Assembly (NCBI RefSeq): GCF_026213295.1
Contig: NC_079428.1
Location: forward strand, 5,118,555 to 5,182,554
From: Gadus chalcogrammus
Taxonomy: Eukaryota; Chordata; Actinopteri; Gadiformes; Gadidae
DNA length: 64,000 nucleotides
Reading direction: 5' to 3'
Notes under the pieces: generated by a model
The model's database searches: none
The model's input: the letters and a program-made list of their open reading frames with translations, nothing else
What the model was told of the DNA's origin: nothing
In this document: piece by piece, positions 46,001 through 57,553 of the stretch
Position numbering within the stretch: position 1 is the first letter of the stretch
Layout of the letters: every line of letters begins with the position of its first letter
Made by a program: the position numbers and the translations under genes

Positions 46001-46530
46001 TTCTGCGGACTTGAACAGGCAGGTGTAGTTCCCCTCATCGGCCAGTCGGACGCGGGGCAGTTTGAGGGAGATGATTCCTCTGTCCAGATCTTCTGCTGAC
46101 AGCATCGTCCTGCCTCTGTATGCCGGATTCTGATGTTCATAAATGGTCCGACGGTTTTCATGCCGATGGACAATATCAGGATTCAGGTCTGTCCTGGACC
46201 ACTCCATTACATTCTCGCCGATGTCTGACGACGTTGTCGTATCGACAGACAGAGTGACGTCGTCACCGACCAGTGCCCTCACGTTAAGAGCTTCCCCTAG
46301 ACAGAGAGATGACCCGAGGAAGAGAAAGAGGAGGTGAGGTTGGGGAACAAAGCCCAAGTATCTATCATTCACCTTGCTACACCTAGCTAGGAGATGATCT
46401 GCTACTGGACACTCTCCTCTGACTCTAGTAGTAACATATGGACATTGTATGACAACCAAAAAGAGTATTGGTAATTATGGGATATTTTACCTGCAGAAAA
46501 GCAGATCAACAGGAGAACGAGGACTTCCAT
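43060..46530 (-). CDS. Butyrophilin-like V-C-TM immunoglobulin receptor C
   Basis: Paralogue of A in copy III. Minus-strand exons: 46530-46491 (signal, same as A), 46296-45973 (V), 45673-45389 (C), 43237-43138 (TM), 43075-43060 (end). They total 765 bases, giving 254 residues. The V domain lacks the B-strand cysteine (VTLSVDTT) and keeps DEGNYTC. The C domain has GCRAKGWYPQP. The TM is GLFAVTGVLLVAMVILGIW, lacking the Glu of A. As in A, the last exon is read one base out of register with B, leaving a tail of a few residues. Its V-C intron is 299 bp, enlarged by the G-rich 30-bp minisatellite, and contains stops. Its C-TM intron is 2.15 kb with the unsplit LINE remnant. Confidence 0.75.
43600..44890 (+). 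mobile_element. L1/Tx1-type LINE 3' remnant (uninterrupted)
   Basis: Counterpart of the split remnant in copy I. The frame reads RRPWCFSNALLGDESFVKC straight through the site where copy I has the hAT-like composite, followed by KAFLRGEIISYISWEA and, after frame breaks, the CNTCKN...FWLCPK zinc knuckle. It marks an insertion that preceded the split of copies I and III and followed that of copy II. Confidence 0.7.
45680..45880. repeat. G-rich telomere-like minisatellite, expanded (gene C)
   Basis: About five 30-bp units containing GGGTGGGGTTAGGGTTATGA in the V-C intron of gene C, against about two in gene A. Confidence 0.9.
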
Positions 46531-47692
46531 GAGAAGTCCTGAAGAGGTTGCTCTGACTAATAATACATTATTATTATTTATTTACCTGAAATAGAACAAT
46601 AAATGTTATTAAAACATGCACATGCTTACCCAAACTGACAATTATACATGATTGACAAAGTAGCACAGTATTATTATTATTATTTTATAAATAATAATAA
46701 TAGTATCATTTATGAACAATAAAATCGTATACATATCAATTCAATGCCATTGATTAAAAAATAACCTCAAAATAATTGTTAAGCCATGTTGACTCGTGCT
46801 ATTTCTAGAACATGCCTGCTGCGGCGTGGGGGTAGGTATGAGGGTAGGCACTGCGGCGTGGGGGTAGGCAAGGCACTGCTCATTGAGCTTTACGAGGATC
46901 GGCCTTGATGTGCTCAAATCGATCATGCGATTTATTCAATACCCGGGTCAGTTTTCAACTGTTTTGTGTTGTAAATGTCGGGGCCAGGGCAGCTTTTAGG
47001 GTGTTTAAACTGTATTCACCGAGCTGTTAAAACAGGACCGAAGAGAGACAGGGAAGTGACCGAAGAGAGACAGGGAAGTGCGTTGATGCGCTCATATCTA
47101 TTGACACAATAACTACTTGACAAACTAGCTAAACTTTCCAAATGAGACACATTTACAGGTGTAGGCCTACAGTCAGCAGCCTGTGGTGTAGATGTTTGAG
47201 GTTCTACACCTGTAAACGTGGGAAAATAAGTTAACTGTGAATCAACGCTCTGGTATCCCAAGTATACTCAATTTGAGAATACTTGAGATACCAGAGATTT
47301 AATTCACAGGCACCAGCATCAACGCTCAGGTATCCAAAATAGGCCTATTCTCAAATTGAGAATACTTGAGATACCAGAGCGTTGATTGGGTAATTTAACA
47401 CGTGGCAATAGTGAAACAAAAAAAAGTCCGGATTGATAATAGTTATGTAGGCTATTGTATCGATATAATAGCCTAAATAACTTTATTACACGCAGGACGG
47501 ACACACCGGGCACACACGTAGGCCTACAGATGGAGAGGATGTCCCAACATAATACATATTTACCTTTGTACTTCTTTGGAAATGTGTTTTCGAGGTGCAC
47601 GTTTTAACAGGCAGGTTACGCTTTCGTTTCGGCTACTTGCACAAACACTTCCTGATTCGCCGTAATACAGCTCACCAGCTTCCGGTTCCAAG

Positions 47693-48294
47693 ATGGCAAC
47701 GTTCTACACCCGGTGTTTACAGGAGCTGCCGACAATAAATATCACAGATGTGCATCGTTTATGTCGGGAAACAAAAACTCCGACAAGCAAATTGGAGAAG
47801 GGGTTTAGGCTGTATGCTTCGACCTACATTCACAGTTACGAAGGTAAGAAAACGACGTCTAACAGACGCTAGCTACTGTCAAAGTCTAATCTGTCACTGT
47901 CGAACGTGTATTACGATGCAGGAACAGCAAACGCCAACAAGATTTCTTAACGAGTGTTTTATATCAGCCTTGATGTTTGCCTGTTGTGTTGAGTAATAAT
48001 AGTTTAAGTACAGCCACGGTTTTGTGTATATAAAAGTAACATTACTTAGCTACCTAACGTTTCTTTCCATGTAGTAACATGTTATAGATTTGATGATGCG
48101 AGTAAACCCAGTACAATTGAAGCTTAATGAATTTGTATGTGTTATTTCATTCAGTGTCCAATAAAGACAAGCTGACAGTGCAGGTCAGCGTGAGAGCCTT
48201 GTGCTACAGGTCGATGGGGAAGAGCGAGGCACCACAGTTTGAGTCTAGGCAGGAAGCTGTGTTCATCCCTGTTCAGTGGTGTTTGTTTGGTTAA
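47693..48294 (+). pseudogene. N-terminal exons of a YqaJ/SWIM-type transposon protein
   Basis: Exon 1, 47693-47843, begins MATFYTRCLQELPTINITD and ends at a good donor (GAAG/GTAAGA). Exon 2 from 48,155 continues in phase through VSVRALCYRSMGKSEAP and stops at 48,292-48,294. The pattern TRCLxELPxI...DV, then ...YIHxYE and CYRSMxKxExP matches, from memory, the N-terminal part of fish proteins that continue into SWIM zinc finger and YqaJ-type exonuclease domains. Those domains are not present here. ATG is 6 bp inside the left terminal repeat. Probably non-functional. Confidence 0.5.
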
Positions 48295-49949
48295 GCAGTA
48301 GCTAAGTGTAGTCCTCAAGGGCCACCAACTTGAATGTTTTTCATGTCTCCCTGTTTTTCACACACAATTTAATATAGTCAAGGTAATGAGTACAAGGCTA
48401 CAACTTTTCAATAAACAAGAATATTTATTGTCGTTTGCACAGCAGAAGTACAGGTACATTGGAATAATTGTGATTATAGGAGTCCGCTTTAAAAAAAAAC
48501 ACATCTTTATTTTAAGAGGGAGAGAATATAACAGTAAGCATTCAGGGTGTTAGGCTTTTTCTAGCACAGTTGAAGTACTTACCTTCATAAGAAACAAGTT
48601 GTTTTTGACACCCATGATGCTGAGGTTATATTTCTAATGATTTACCTTTTTCTCTTAGATCAAGCTTTGTGATTCATCAGCCAAGGGATGAAAAAAGAAA
48701 GAGTTAATCTATGGGCTGGAGCAGCTGTCTCTGAGAGGAAAAGAAAAAAAGTATAGCTCAAAAACAACAAATACAAATGCAATGGCATCACGTATAATTA
48801 CATCTGTAACTACTTATAAAGTACTGTTGATGCACGTGCAGGTGCGACCACTTCTTTTTTCTGGGCAGCTGATTTGGTCTGGAAACACGGACCATCTTGT
48901 AGAGAAGGCTCAATCAAAGACCAAAAAAGCTATCAGATGGTTGTAGCTGGCAAATCTATTCACAAAAGACATCGCATAAAAAATTTCAATTAGAAGTGTA
49001 CATCAAAAGTATACATTGTTACCAAAATAATGTCAACAGTAACTAAGATTAAGATTTTATCGTATATATAATATATATATATATATATTATGTAGCAGGG
49101 TGACCTGTATTTCTCCCATATATCTGTTTCAGCATCAGTCACCTCCCTTTTACCTGTATTGTGACTTGTGCCACTACGCAACGGTTGCTCTACCGGATGG
49201 CGTCGTAACTAATCCCTGGCACTCAGCTGACAGGTTTGTTTAGTCTCCTCTTTGGGTGCAGTTCAATAACTGCACCAACTTCCTGTAAGACAACCTGATG
49301 TGTGTGTGGATATCTAATGCCCTAATGTGTTCTCTGTGCTCTCTTTTTAGAGTAGTGTTCTTGTCCGGGCCGTATCTTTGGGAGGCGCGGTTTGGTGGTT
49401 TGCCGTGTACTTGTGTGTAGATAAGTAGGGTGTTACCTGCTCAATTCATACATTTTTACAATTGTTTATTAATAGTATTTTGTTCTAGGACCAGCATTGG
49501 TGGAGTTGGAGACGGTCACATTCTGGCGCTGGCGCTTCAGTGCTCCTATTTTCATCTCATAGAATAATAACACAACTTTTTTCAACCATTTAAAAATAAA
49601 CTTTTGTAGACTTGAACTGGAAACACGTCTCTGTAAGTCTTTACACAAATCTGTATCATAAATGTTGTTTGTTTTTGTACTATTGGTGTGGTCACATTCA
49701 TATATATAAATTCTGATAAGACATGGACATCCCCAACTCCAATTACACCATCTCTCAACATGCCACTACTTGTGTCCTATTAATCATTCACAGACCTATT
49801 AAGAAATAATTTGGTACAGTAGGACCTACTATAAATTAATCTGTAACGTAAAGCTATCTTCTAACCAACAATGTCCCTGACTGACACATATCCCCGTCAC
49901 GTAGGGACTAGGCTAATAACAGACTAATACAAAAAATGTGACTGAAAAA

Positions 49950-50547
49950 GTGACTTCCCTTGTGTAAATTCGGATGTCTGCGTCGGAGCCAGCAAACCGC
50001 TGCAGTCCAAACTCTCGCTGGAGACGTAACTCCTGTAGCTCCTTTCTCAGCTCCTGTACTTCATTTGAGACGCTTTCAGCAGCTGATGCGGACATATCCA
50101 TGGCAGTCGGTTCAGAGAGAGCAGTAGTCTTGATCGTTGAATAGGAGATCAACTTCATCTTCCGGAGGGGCAGTTTCGACGAACCGATCAACTCTCCCAC
50201 ACGCTGCCCCTTGGGGTTTCGACTGTATACTGGTTCCACTCAAAAAGGGTCGCTACGGCACCTTTTGCAAGTCTCCTTCGACCCTGAGGAGTAGTTGGCT
50301 CAATCAACTTGTCGGGACTAGAGTGTCTGCTACAGACCTTGGAGTGAGTGGTGATGACATATGCATCCCGGCGTATGTTGACAATCCATCGACTCCTCAC
50401 GTCAGTTTGGCTCGGAAAGCCATGAAAACGTAATACCCCGTTGAATTTTGCTGACGCTGTACAGTTCGGGACACATCTGTGCTCTGTATAGGTTGTCTCC
50501 TGCCTCTGAAAAGGTCCAGTTTTTAGATGTTTGCGGTCTTTATCCAT
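49950..50547 (-). pseudogene. THAP-domain transposase-associated ORF, frameshifted
   Basis: ATG at 50,547 opens a 119-codon frame with the C2CH THAP pattern: HRCVPNCTASAKFNG, then the Trp in SRWIVNI, CSRH, and the terminal AVATLF that replaces AVPTLF. After FEWNQY the frame breaks; the acidic linker and the coiled segment QELRKELQELRLQREFGL with RFAGSDADIRIYTR are in other frames. In intact relatives this leads into a DDE endonuclease, which is missing here. THAP domains bind DNA and recognise transposon ends. Relict. Confidence 0.7.
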
Positions 50548-50670
50548 GTTTACAGTATCAAAGTCAGCAGGCTAGCGCAATAAACACACAGACCGGAAGC
50601 AACCGAGCTGTATTATTTGAAACAGGAAGTACGTCACACAGCTTAGTGCATACACCAGCCACACCCAAAC

Positions 50671-51349
50671 TTCTTCTTCTTCTTCTTTAGGTTTTATTGG
50701 CGGTTAGCAAACCAACTGGTGCATTACCGCATCCAACTGGACTGGAGTGTGAACGAGCGATATTGCAGCTAATAAAAGGAAAAAATAAAATAAAATACGA
50801 ATAAAAGATTCAAACAAACAAACAAAACTAGATTCTTTATACTACACCAATTTCCCTTAGGAACTTAATAATGCTGTGATAGGCATTGCCTGTTGTTTTT
50901 CCCAAAAGCCCTGATAATGAAAAGTTGGTGTGTTCTGCCTTGCTTAATGTCTGAAAAAGGTGGTCTCTCTGGGTATTGTACTCACTACAATTAACTAAAA
51001 CATGCTCAACGGTTTCTGGCTGGTAACAGTGTTGGCATTTCCCAGTAGGATGCTTGCCTATTTTATGCAGCGAATAGTTCAGACCTGTATGCCCGATTCT
51101 AAGACGAGTGATTATACTTTCATCCCTACGTTTGAAGCCCACCTTCCTCCCATCACCAACGTGTCTTTGGATACTGTACAAATGCCTACCTGTTTCACTC
51201 ATGCCCCAATGCTCCTGCCATGTATTTTGTGCATATGTCCTGATGAAGGATTTTACCTCAGCTTTGCTCAGAGGAACCTGGAGATCTGCATGTAATACCT
51301 TGAGTGCTTGTTTGGCCAGAATATCAACTTGCTCATCTCTTTTCCACAT
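50671..51349 (-). mobile_element. 5'-truncated I/Nimb-like LINE fragment
   Basis: A minus-strand frame of 170 codons (50,837-51,349) starts in the end of an RNase H domain (VDILAKQAL), then RLRIGHTGLNYSLHKIGK and the knuckle CQHCYQPETVEHVLVNC. The 3' end is a (GAA)n-like tail at 50,671-50,688. It truncates against the FcR-like relic at 51,350 and is next to the two-gene transposon. Confidence 0.75.
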
Positions 51350-51530
51350 TGTTCATCGAACAGCGTTGTGGTTCAAGGGTTTAATGCCCTTAGACCTGGT
51401 TTGACAGTTTACTGTGTTTCTACAGAAGAGTCTGTGATCCTAGAGAGTCCTGTCCATCCCGTGGACAGGATGGACAGGACTGTCCGTCCTGTCCATCCCG
51501 TGGACAGGATGGACAGGACTGTCCATCCTG
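51350..51530 (+). pseudogene. Relic of an FcR-like D2 exon (copy III)
   Basis: GTTGTGGTTCAAGGGTTTAA through TTGACAGTTTACTGTGTTTC and TACAG matches the intron before D2 in genes D and E. The exon start (TCTGTGATCCTAGAGAGTCC) follows, then the match ends in palindromic GTGGACAGGATGGACAGGAC units. It shows that an extra FcR-like gene existed upstream of E. Confidence 0.7.
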
Positions 51531-51773
51531 TCCATGAAAAATGGGCTTTAAGGGCTGCAGCCCTGGGCCTCGCCACCAGGGGGGCTCATGTTGAGTGAGT
51601 CAACGGAACGCGCGCATAACGTTAGAACATTTCAAACTGAGCACAGAAATAATTTGCGAATACGTCCATCATGTGATCATCAGATCAGCAACATTTCAAT
51701 ACATTGTAGGGAGGGGGGGGGGGGGTATTTCCTTAACTGATGTGAACTCAGCATATGCATTTTATCTCTCTCT

Positions 51774-51777
<4 letters not shown>

Positions 51778-51832
<55 letters not shown>

Positions 51833-51883
51833 TATACATACATATCTATACATACTTATATATATATACATACATACATATAC

Positions 51884-51943
<60 letters not shown>

Positions 51944-51965
51944 AGATATATATAGATATATATAT

Positions 51966-52052
<87 letters not shown>

Positions 52053-52070
52053 CATATATATATATACATA
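51778..52070. repeat. (TA)n microsatellite with TACA and GATA interruptions
   Basis: About 290 bp of TA-rich repeats, the counterpart of 13,647-13,842 but longer, with TAGATA and TACATACA variants. Confidence 0.97.
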
Positions 52071-53109
52071 TATTTACTGTTAAAATGAATAAATATTTGA
52101 TTATAGTCTGATGGGATAAAAGAATGTCAGAATTACGGTGCATAAGAGCTCTTGCAGCTAACAATGTCAAGTATCGCACCATACAGCCCCAGATACAAAG
52201 AACTCTCACCACAAGCTCAACATACGTGCAGTCTCACGCCCACACACACCAACCGCTGTCTGCACTGTTGTCTGTAGTTCCACAAAATTGAAGCTGCATT
52301 CTCCACCGTCCATGTTAGTGTCACTGAAAGCAGAACAACCAATAGCCAAGTTTATTTCTGTGTTACACAACCATCTCTCTACTCAGTCACCTGATACAGA
52401 ATTACATAAATCCATCCAAATAATTATTTGAACCATTTCCTCTGACATCATTCTGTTTATCCCATATGTCACCAGCAATATTTACATCATGTGGGGGATG
52501 GGCAAGGGATACAATGTCATGGATGATTTTAAGTAGAGGACGATGTGGCAAAGAGTGACGAAGACGAGGTATAGAGATAGAGGAGTTAATTCCATTCATT
52601 CCATGACATGATTTTCAAGTGACTGGGAACTCCTCTGAGAACAAATAACTACGAAGAGTGAGTCTTTCCGCTCTTCAGCTCTAAAGTATGAAGTCCAACT
52701 CTTGCGTCTGAAGAACTAAGCCCGGCAAAATAATTTATCTGAAGTCAATAAATACATTAGATAACATTACATTAATTTAGAAACCAATTAAAACATTACA
52801 AATCAATCAATACATTAAAATTCAGTAAATACATTTAGTAATCAATTAAAAACATATATATATATATATATAGCTGATAAATATTGCACAAAGTTGGATT
52901 GATAACATGTTACGAAACATTTGATTCACATCACACCTATACCTACTACTTGTGTGCGCACAGGCAGGAGGAACTGAACGCCCAAAGCAAAGCACATCCT
53001 TCTATCACTGCATGTGTGAGAGCTCACAAGACATCAACGCAAGAATCAGTCTGTCTGAGAATCAGTCAGTGTTATGAATCTAACGCTCAGTAGCGTGTTA
53101 TGAAGTCCA

Positions 53110-54891
53110 ATGTTCTGTAAGTAGGATGTTATTAATCTATCCGTGCAATAGTTCAGAATTTTTTTTAAACTGCAGTATCTCAAAATGTCTACACTGAATA
53201 TGTTTAGATATAGAAAATTATACATGTGCATGACACACTCTTCTGGTCAGTAATGCATTTTTTAGATCTCTTTTATTTTATTTTTTATATCTATCTGAAC
53301 TATTTTACACATTCCTACTAATCATCAAGCAGAGCTGGATGACGTGATCATGAATTAATGTTCACGGTGCTTTTCAGGGCTGACTTTAATCCTGGTCCTG
53401 CTGCACCTCACCCGGGGAAAAAGTGAGTTTATACCATCTTAAATGTATTGACTGACTGATTTCTGATGTATTGATTCATTCAAATTCATTGATTTCGAGA
53501 TTTATTTATTGATTCCTAATGTTTATTTTGTATTGATTTATCTATAATTTTTTGATTGATTTGTGTCTATATTAATTGTTTGTATTTCTGATGTATTGAT
53601 CGGTTGACTACAGGTCCATGTTTCGGCCGGTCTCTGGGGATCAGCCCATGCAGGACTCAGTTCTTCAAACGGGAGGGTTTCACGTTATACTGCGGAGCTG
53701 ATGAGCGTATAATGACTAACTCTAAATCAGTTACTTGCTCTCAGAAGAGCCATGAATGTAATATTACACTGGCAGGAGAACATAACAGCGGTTCTTACTG
53801 GTGTGGCTCTAACTCTGGAGAACGAGGGGAAGTGGTCAACATCACAGTGACTGGTATGTGTGTCTCTTTGCCACCAGTTGGTTCTCCCACTACATTATTC
53901 AACATTTATAACACTGCACTATTGATCCATGATTCCTATGAACAACGTGACCCAGTTTTACACCTGGCCATAACGTCGTTCATCAACCTGTGTTGTGGTT
54001 CAATAGTTTAATGCCCTGAGACCTGGGTTGACAGTTTGCTGTGTTTCTATAGCGGGGTCTGTGATCCTAGAGAGTCCTGTCCACCCTGTACCAGAAGGAA
54101 GTCCCGTGACACTTCGCTGCCTGATGTCCCACAAGTCCAGTAAAAAGCTGGTTGTTGTGACCCGGATGAACCAGTCCTGTACCTTCTCCAGAGATGGGCG
54201 GTCCATTGGGGTCGGTTTGACGGGAGAGATGAGTTTTGCTGCTGTCAACAGATCTCATGAAGGCCTCTACACGTGTACCTTCTCTGGTGTTGAGTCTCCA
54301 GGGAGCTGGCTGGCTGTCAGAGGTGAGCTCTGTTTGGTCTCCACATGGTGAAGTTCTACAGTCACATTAAAGGAGGACTATGGTAGAACTTCTTTATCAT
54401 TTAATAATCAAAACAATGTTTATGAAATTACCATTAAACAATGTGGGTCAACCCGTCATCCGTAGCGTGATATCCGCCGTGAACTTCTTTCAGTGGGCGT
54501 CTGTTCATTGGTCTTCGGATGATTGAATAGCAAAGTCGGCTTGCTTGTCTTTCTGCTTATTAGGTGATCTCCTTTCCTCAGCGACCTCCTCCACCGAACC
54601 CCCCCCCCCCCACCAATCACCACCTGCTCCTCCCATTGGTCTACGCTGGACCGCCCCTCCTCCTGATGGTTCTTCTGGGAATAGTCGGAGGATGCTGCTG
54701 GAGAAGGAGTCGCAAAGGTACTTCCTCCACCTCCTCCTAAGTCTCCATAAATCAATTACACCTTCTCCTCCTGTACAACAAATATGACTGATCCCCAACA
54801 GAATAACTTGTCCTCTCCTCGTCCTTATGTAACGATTGACCGATTTAAATGTTTGTGTTTCAGAAGCCGAAGAAGCTGCCTCAGAGGATGA
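53110..54891 (+). CDS. Fc-receptor-like receptor E, frameshifted in the TM exon
   Basis: Paralogue of D. Exons: 53110-53116, 53378-53422, 53614-53853, 54053-54322, 54564-54717, then 54864 onward. The seven-base first exon, signal, D1 (FTLYCGAD, SGSYWCG) and D2 (VTLRC, GLYTC) are intact. The TM exon has 13 Cs after GAA where gene D has 12, so the exon is 154 instead of 153 bases. The shifted frame reads a Pro/Ser/Arg-rich tail with no hydrophobic span and stops at 54,889-54,891. Predicted product: a 247-residue secreted two-Ig protein. The old tail exons (54864-54932, 55181-55284, ending PPLYSLLG) are still conserved, so the change is recent, polymorphic or a sequencing error in a homopolymer. 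Confidence 0.75.
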
Positions 54892-55284
54892 GGGTCATGC
54901 GGATGTAGTCCAAAATAAGACAAAGAAGAAAGGTCAGGAAACAAATACACACAAAGTGTAACTTTAGAACTCGTCAATCCCTGTTCACCCTTCACACAAT
55001 GTGTGAAGGGTGAAATGCTAATGTGGGTGATTTTTCAAAGTGCTTATCATTTTGAAAACTAGCAGGCCACAGTGGTCTGTGCTCAAACTTCCCCTATTGT
55101 CCTATCTATCAATTTTTTACATTGTGGTCATCAACTGTTGAGCGTTCTCTTGTCAGTGCGATCAATTTGTTTTTACACAGAGCGAGATAGGTCAGACTGC
55201 GAGGCTACATGTAGTTACGGAGAAAGTCTGCAACCCCAGCCCATCAGAATACAAGATCCGCCTCTCTACAGTCTCCTGGGGTAA
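54864..55284 (+). pseudogene. Out-of-frame cytoplasmic exons of gene E
   Basis: Two exons, 54864-54932 and 55181-55284, correspond to the tail of gene D with intact splice sites and the same C-terminal YSLL motif. They are out of frame in the reference reading because of the extra C at 54,599-54,611. Their conservation is what makes the frameshift look young. Confidence 0.7.
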
Positions 55285-55831
55285 GAAGCTGTCAAATGAA
55301 GTTCAAACAGAGGCAAAGTATATATTCAAAAGGAAAGAATGCTAAATTCTACGTCATATTACAATGATTAGGAATAATGTTTTTTGTGTTTTCTCAATGA
55401 GAAGAAATGTTCTGATGAATGGTTTGTTTATTTGTAGCTTAACCACAAATTTGTGTTTCTAGTTCCAACAGATCGTTGCAGTCTGTTGCGGACAGAAAAT
55501 GTGAACAATTGTAATAGCTCCCTGATAAAAAAATGTAAACGATGAGAAGATCTGTCCGTCCACATGCTCGAACAAATTCTAAATAACTAATCGTCCCTTT
55601 TGTTTGATTCTTACCATATACTGCTTTTAGTTTGGATCTTTAGTGTAAAACATGGGGTTGAAGATCCACTTGAGTTCACTGTGGTACCTGTGGTGCGGTT
55701 TGCCATTTGCCTGTGGTAACGACACATGAGATAAACATCTAAGGTTGTCATAAGATTTATCTAGTTTAGATTGATGTGTTTTAGTTAGTCTTATCAGGTG
55801 TCTGACTACTTTGATGATGGTTGAACTGTAA

Positions 55832-55837
55832 AATAAA
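55832..55837 (+). terminator. Polyadenylation signal candidate, gene E
   Basis: AATAAA with a GT-rich stretch (TGTGGGTTGTTGTGC) about 20 bp on, conserved with 17,571 in copy I. Confidence 0.5.
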
Positions 55838-57249
55838 GAAGACATTTTGTCAGATGTGGGTTGTTGTGCTTTCTACGTCAGTGGTTCTCAACCTTTCTGG
55901 GGCTGCTGAGGCCAACCATGACCCCAACAAGACATTCCAGGCTCACCAACTTTAAGTTGTAGGGAATGATTATTAAGATGCAATCAAACACGTTGTTACT
56001 AGGATATCCTATCAGCAATATTTGCAATATTTCACCAAATGCGGATTATCCAGAACAAGTAAAATTCATACAGGCTCATAGATACTGCATATTGCAGGCA
56101 ATTGTATATTTGTCAAAAATATACAATTGAGTGGACAATGTGATGAGGTGGCATTTCCCTGTCCACCAGCGTACATTTTCTCACTGGTTTAGAGTCACTG
56201 CTCTATTTGAGAAACACATTTAGGGCGGTCTGTATAGCGTCTGTTACAGGCTAGTCGGTGGCCTACTTAGTGTCTAAAACGGAACTACAGAAAACTTGTG
56301 GGATGGTGAGAAAGAGGTCGTCTGTATGTGGTTACGTACCGGTGCAGGTCCTTCTGCACCGGCGACAACAGCACCCAGGGTGTCTGAACAACTCACCACA
56401 ATGTTCCAGTTGAGCTGTGTTGACTGCTTAGTATCTGCAATGAATCCGTATTCAAACAGACACTGTATTGGGTAATGTAATGTACTTTAAATATCGGTAG
56501 ATACCATATTAGGTATCTAATGTACTGTCGGTATCAGTCCAGACACTGCATTGGATAGCTAATGTACTATAAATACCAGTAGAAAGTGTATTAGGTATCT
56601 AATGTACGGTCATTATCAGTACAGATAATGTATTGGGTATATCCAATGGTTAAACAAAGTATGTCATTAGAATGGTTAGGAAGGCTTAACCTACCTACTA
56701 TGTGTTGTCATTATCGAACTGGAACGGTAACAGAGTTATATTTTGGAAACTGAAACGGTGAACTGAAAACCCCCGTCCTCCACACTGCCTTCACCCGAGG
56801 AAACTCAGAAAATGGTCCAGTCAGTGCCCCCGGGGAAAGGGTGGACGGCTTCATCAGTACCACCTGGGACACGTCGGAAGTCTTCAATAGTACAGACAGG
56901 GACATGGTGGAAGACTTCTTTAGACATTTAGTCTCTTCTTGTGTTTTATTTGATCAGTCCCGCAGAAACAACAGTAATGTTATTCATTGTTCTCATACCT
57001 GAGCTCCACCTACCTCCACTTCCTTTAACTACACCAACACGTTGTAACATACCACTTGTCACTTGTTCTAGGCTTATAATGCATTGACACATTGAAAAGA
57101 AGAGTATACTTATTCAACACTTCTTAGTGCGACTGTTAGTACGACATCTTCCATTTGACATTCACCGCTGAAAAGATATCACCATTATGGACATTGTGGT
57201 AGGCACCGAAATTGAAATGATGGCCATAGGCCGTAAACAAGTGCATATA

Positions 57250-57255
<6 letters not shown>

Positions 57256-57293
<38 letters not shown>
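57256..57293. repeat. (TA)n microsatellite at copy III boundary
   Basis: TA tract after GGCCGTAAACAAGTGCATAT. Homology to copy I stops in this tract. Confidence 0.95.
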
Positions 57294-57296
<3 letters not shown>

Positions 57297-57543
57297 TGGC
57301 TTTCAGTAGGCTGAGAGCAGCTCTGCCCCCCAATAAAACAAAGCTATTGGTTGACCAGATGGTAACCTATCGATTGAACCTCCTCAGGATGGATCAGTTG
57401 GATCCCTGGCATCTCAAAATCCCGAGGGGGTTAAGAAAACAGACAAATACCAACATATGACACTCAGAGAAACAGAATGTGAAAATATAATTTCCCATTA
57501 CATCATTTTGCTTTATTCCAAACAATGACTGAGTTCATGCTCA

Positions 57544-57553
57544 TATATAAAAG
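57544..57553 (+). promoter_or_regulatory. TATA box of the L-amino-acid oxidase gene
   Basis: TATATAAAAG stands 660 bp upstream of the coding ATG in unique sequence. A transcript starting about 30 bp downstream could form a non-coding first exon ending at 57,650 (CTAATT/GTGAGC) and splice to 58,183 (CTCCACAG). The exon boundaries are inferred. Confidence 0.45.

Larger units (their letters stand above)
47647..50630. mobile_element. Decayed two-gene DNA transposon (YqaJ/SWIM plus THAP)
   Basis: Imperfect inverted repeats of about 40 bp, sharing ACTTCCTG, TAATACAGCTC and GCTTCCGGT, lie at 47,647-47,686 and 50,592-50,630. A plus-strand ORF starts just inside the left repeat and a minus-strand THAP ORF starts just inside the right one, so the two genes converge. 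About 1.6 kb between them has no recognisable transposase or nuclease core, so the element is internally deleted. The layout fits two-gene eukaryotic elements (ISL2EU/IS4EU- or Harbinger-like), an assignment made from memory and not checked. Absent from copy I. Confidence 0.6.
39720..57295. repeat. Segmental duplication, copy III
   Basis: Second full copy of the module in 512-19,300. It starts abruptly at 39,718-39,720 after a dispersed repeat fragment and ends in the TA microsatellite at 57,256-57,293, after which the sequence is unique and leads to the L-amino-acid oxidase gene. The spacer between its butyrophilin-like and FcR-like genes is filled by a two-gene DNA transposon and a LINE fragment (47,640-51,349) not present in copy I. 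Confidence 0.9.
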
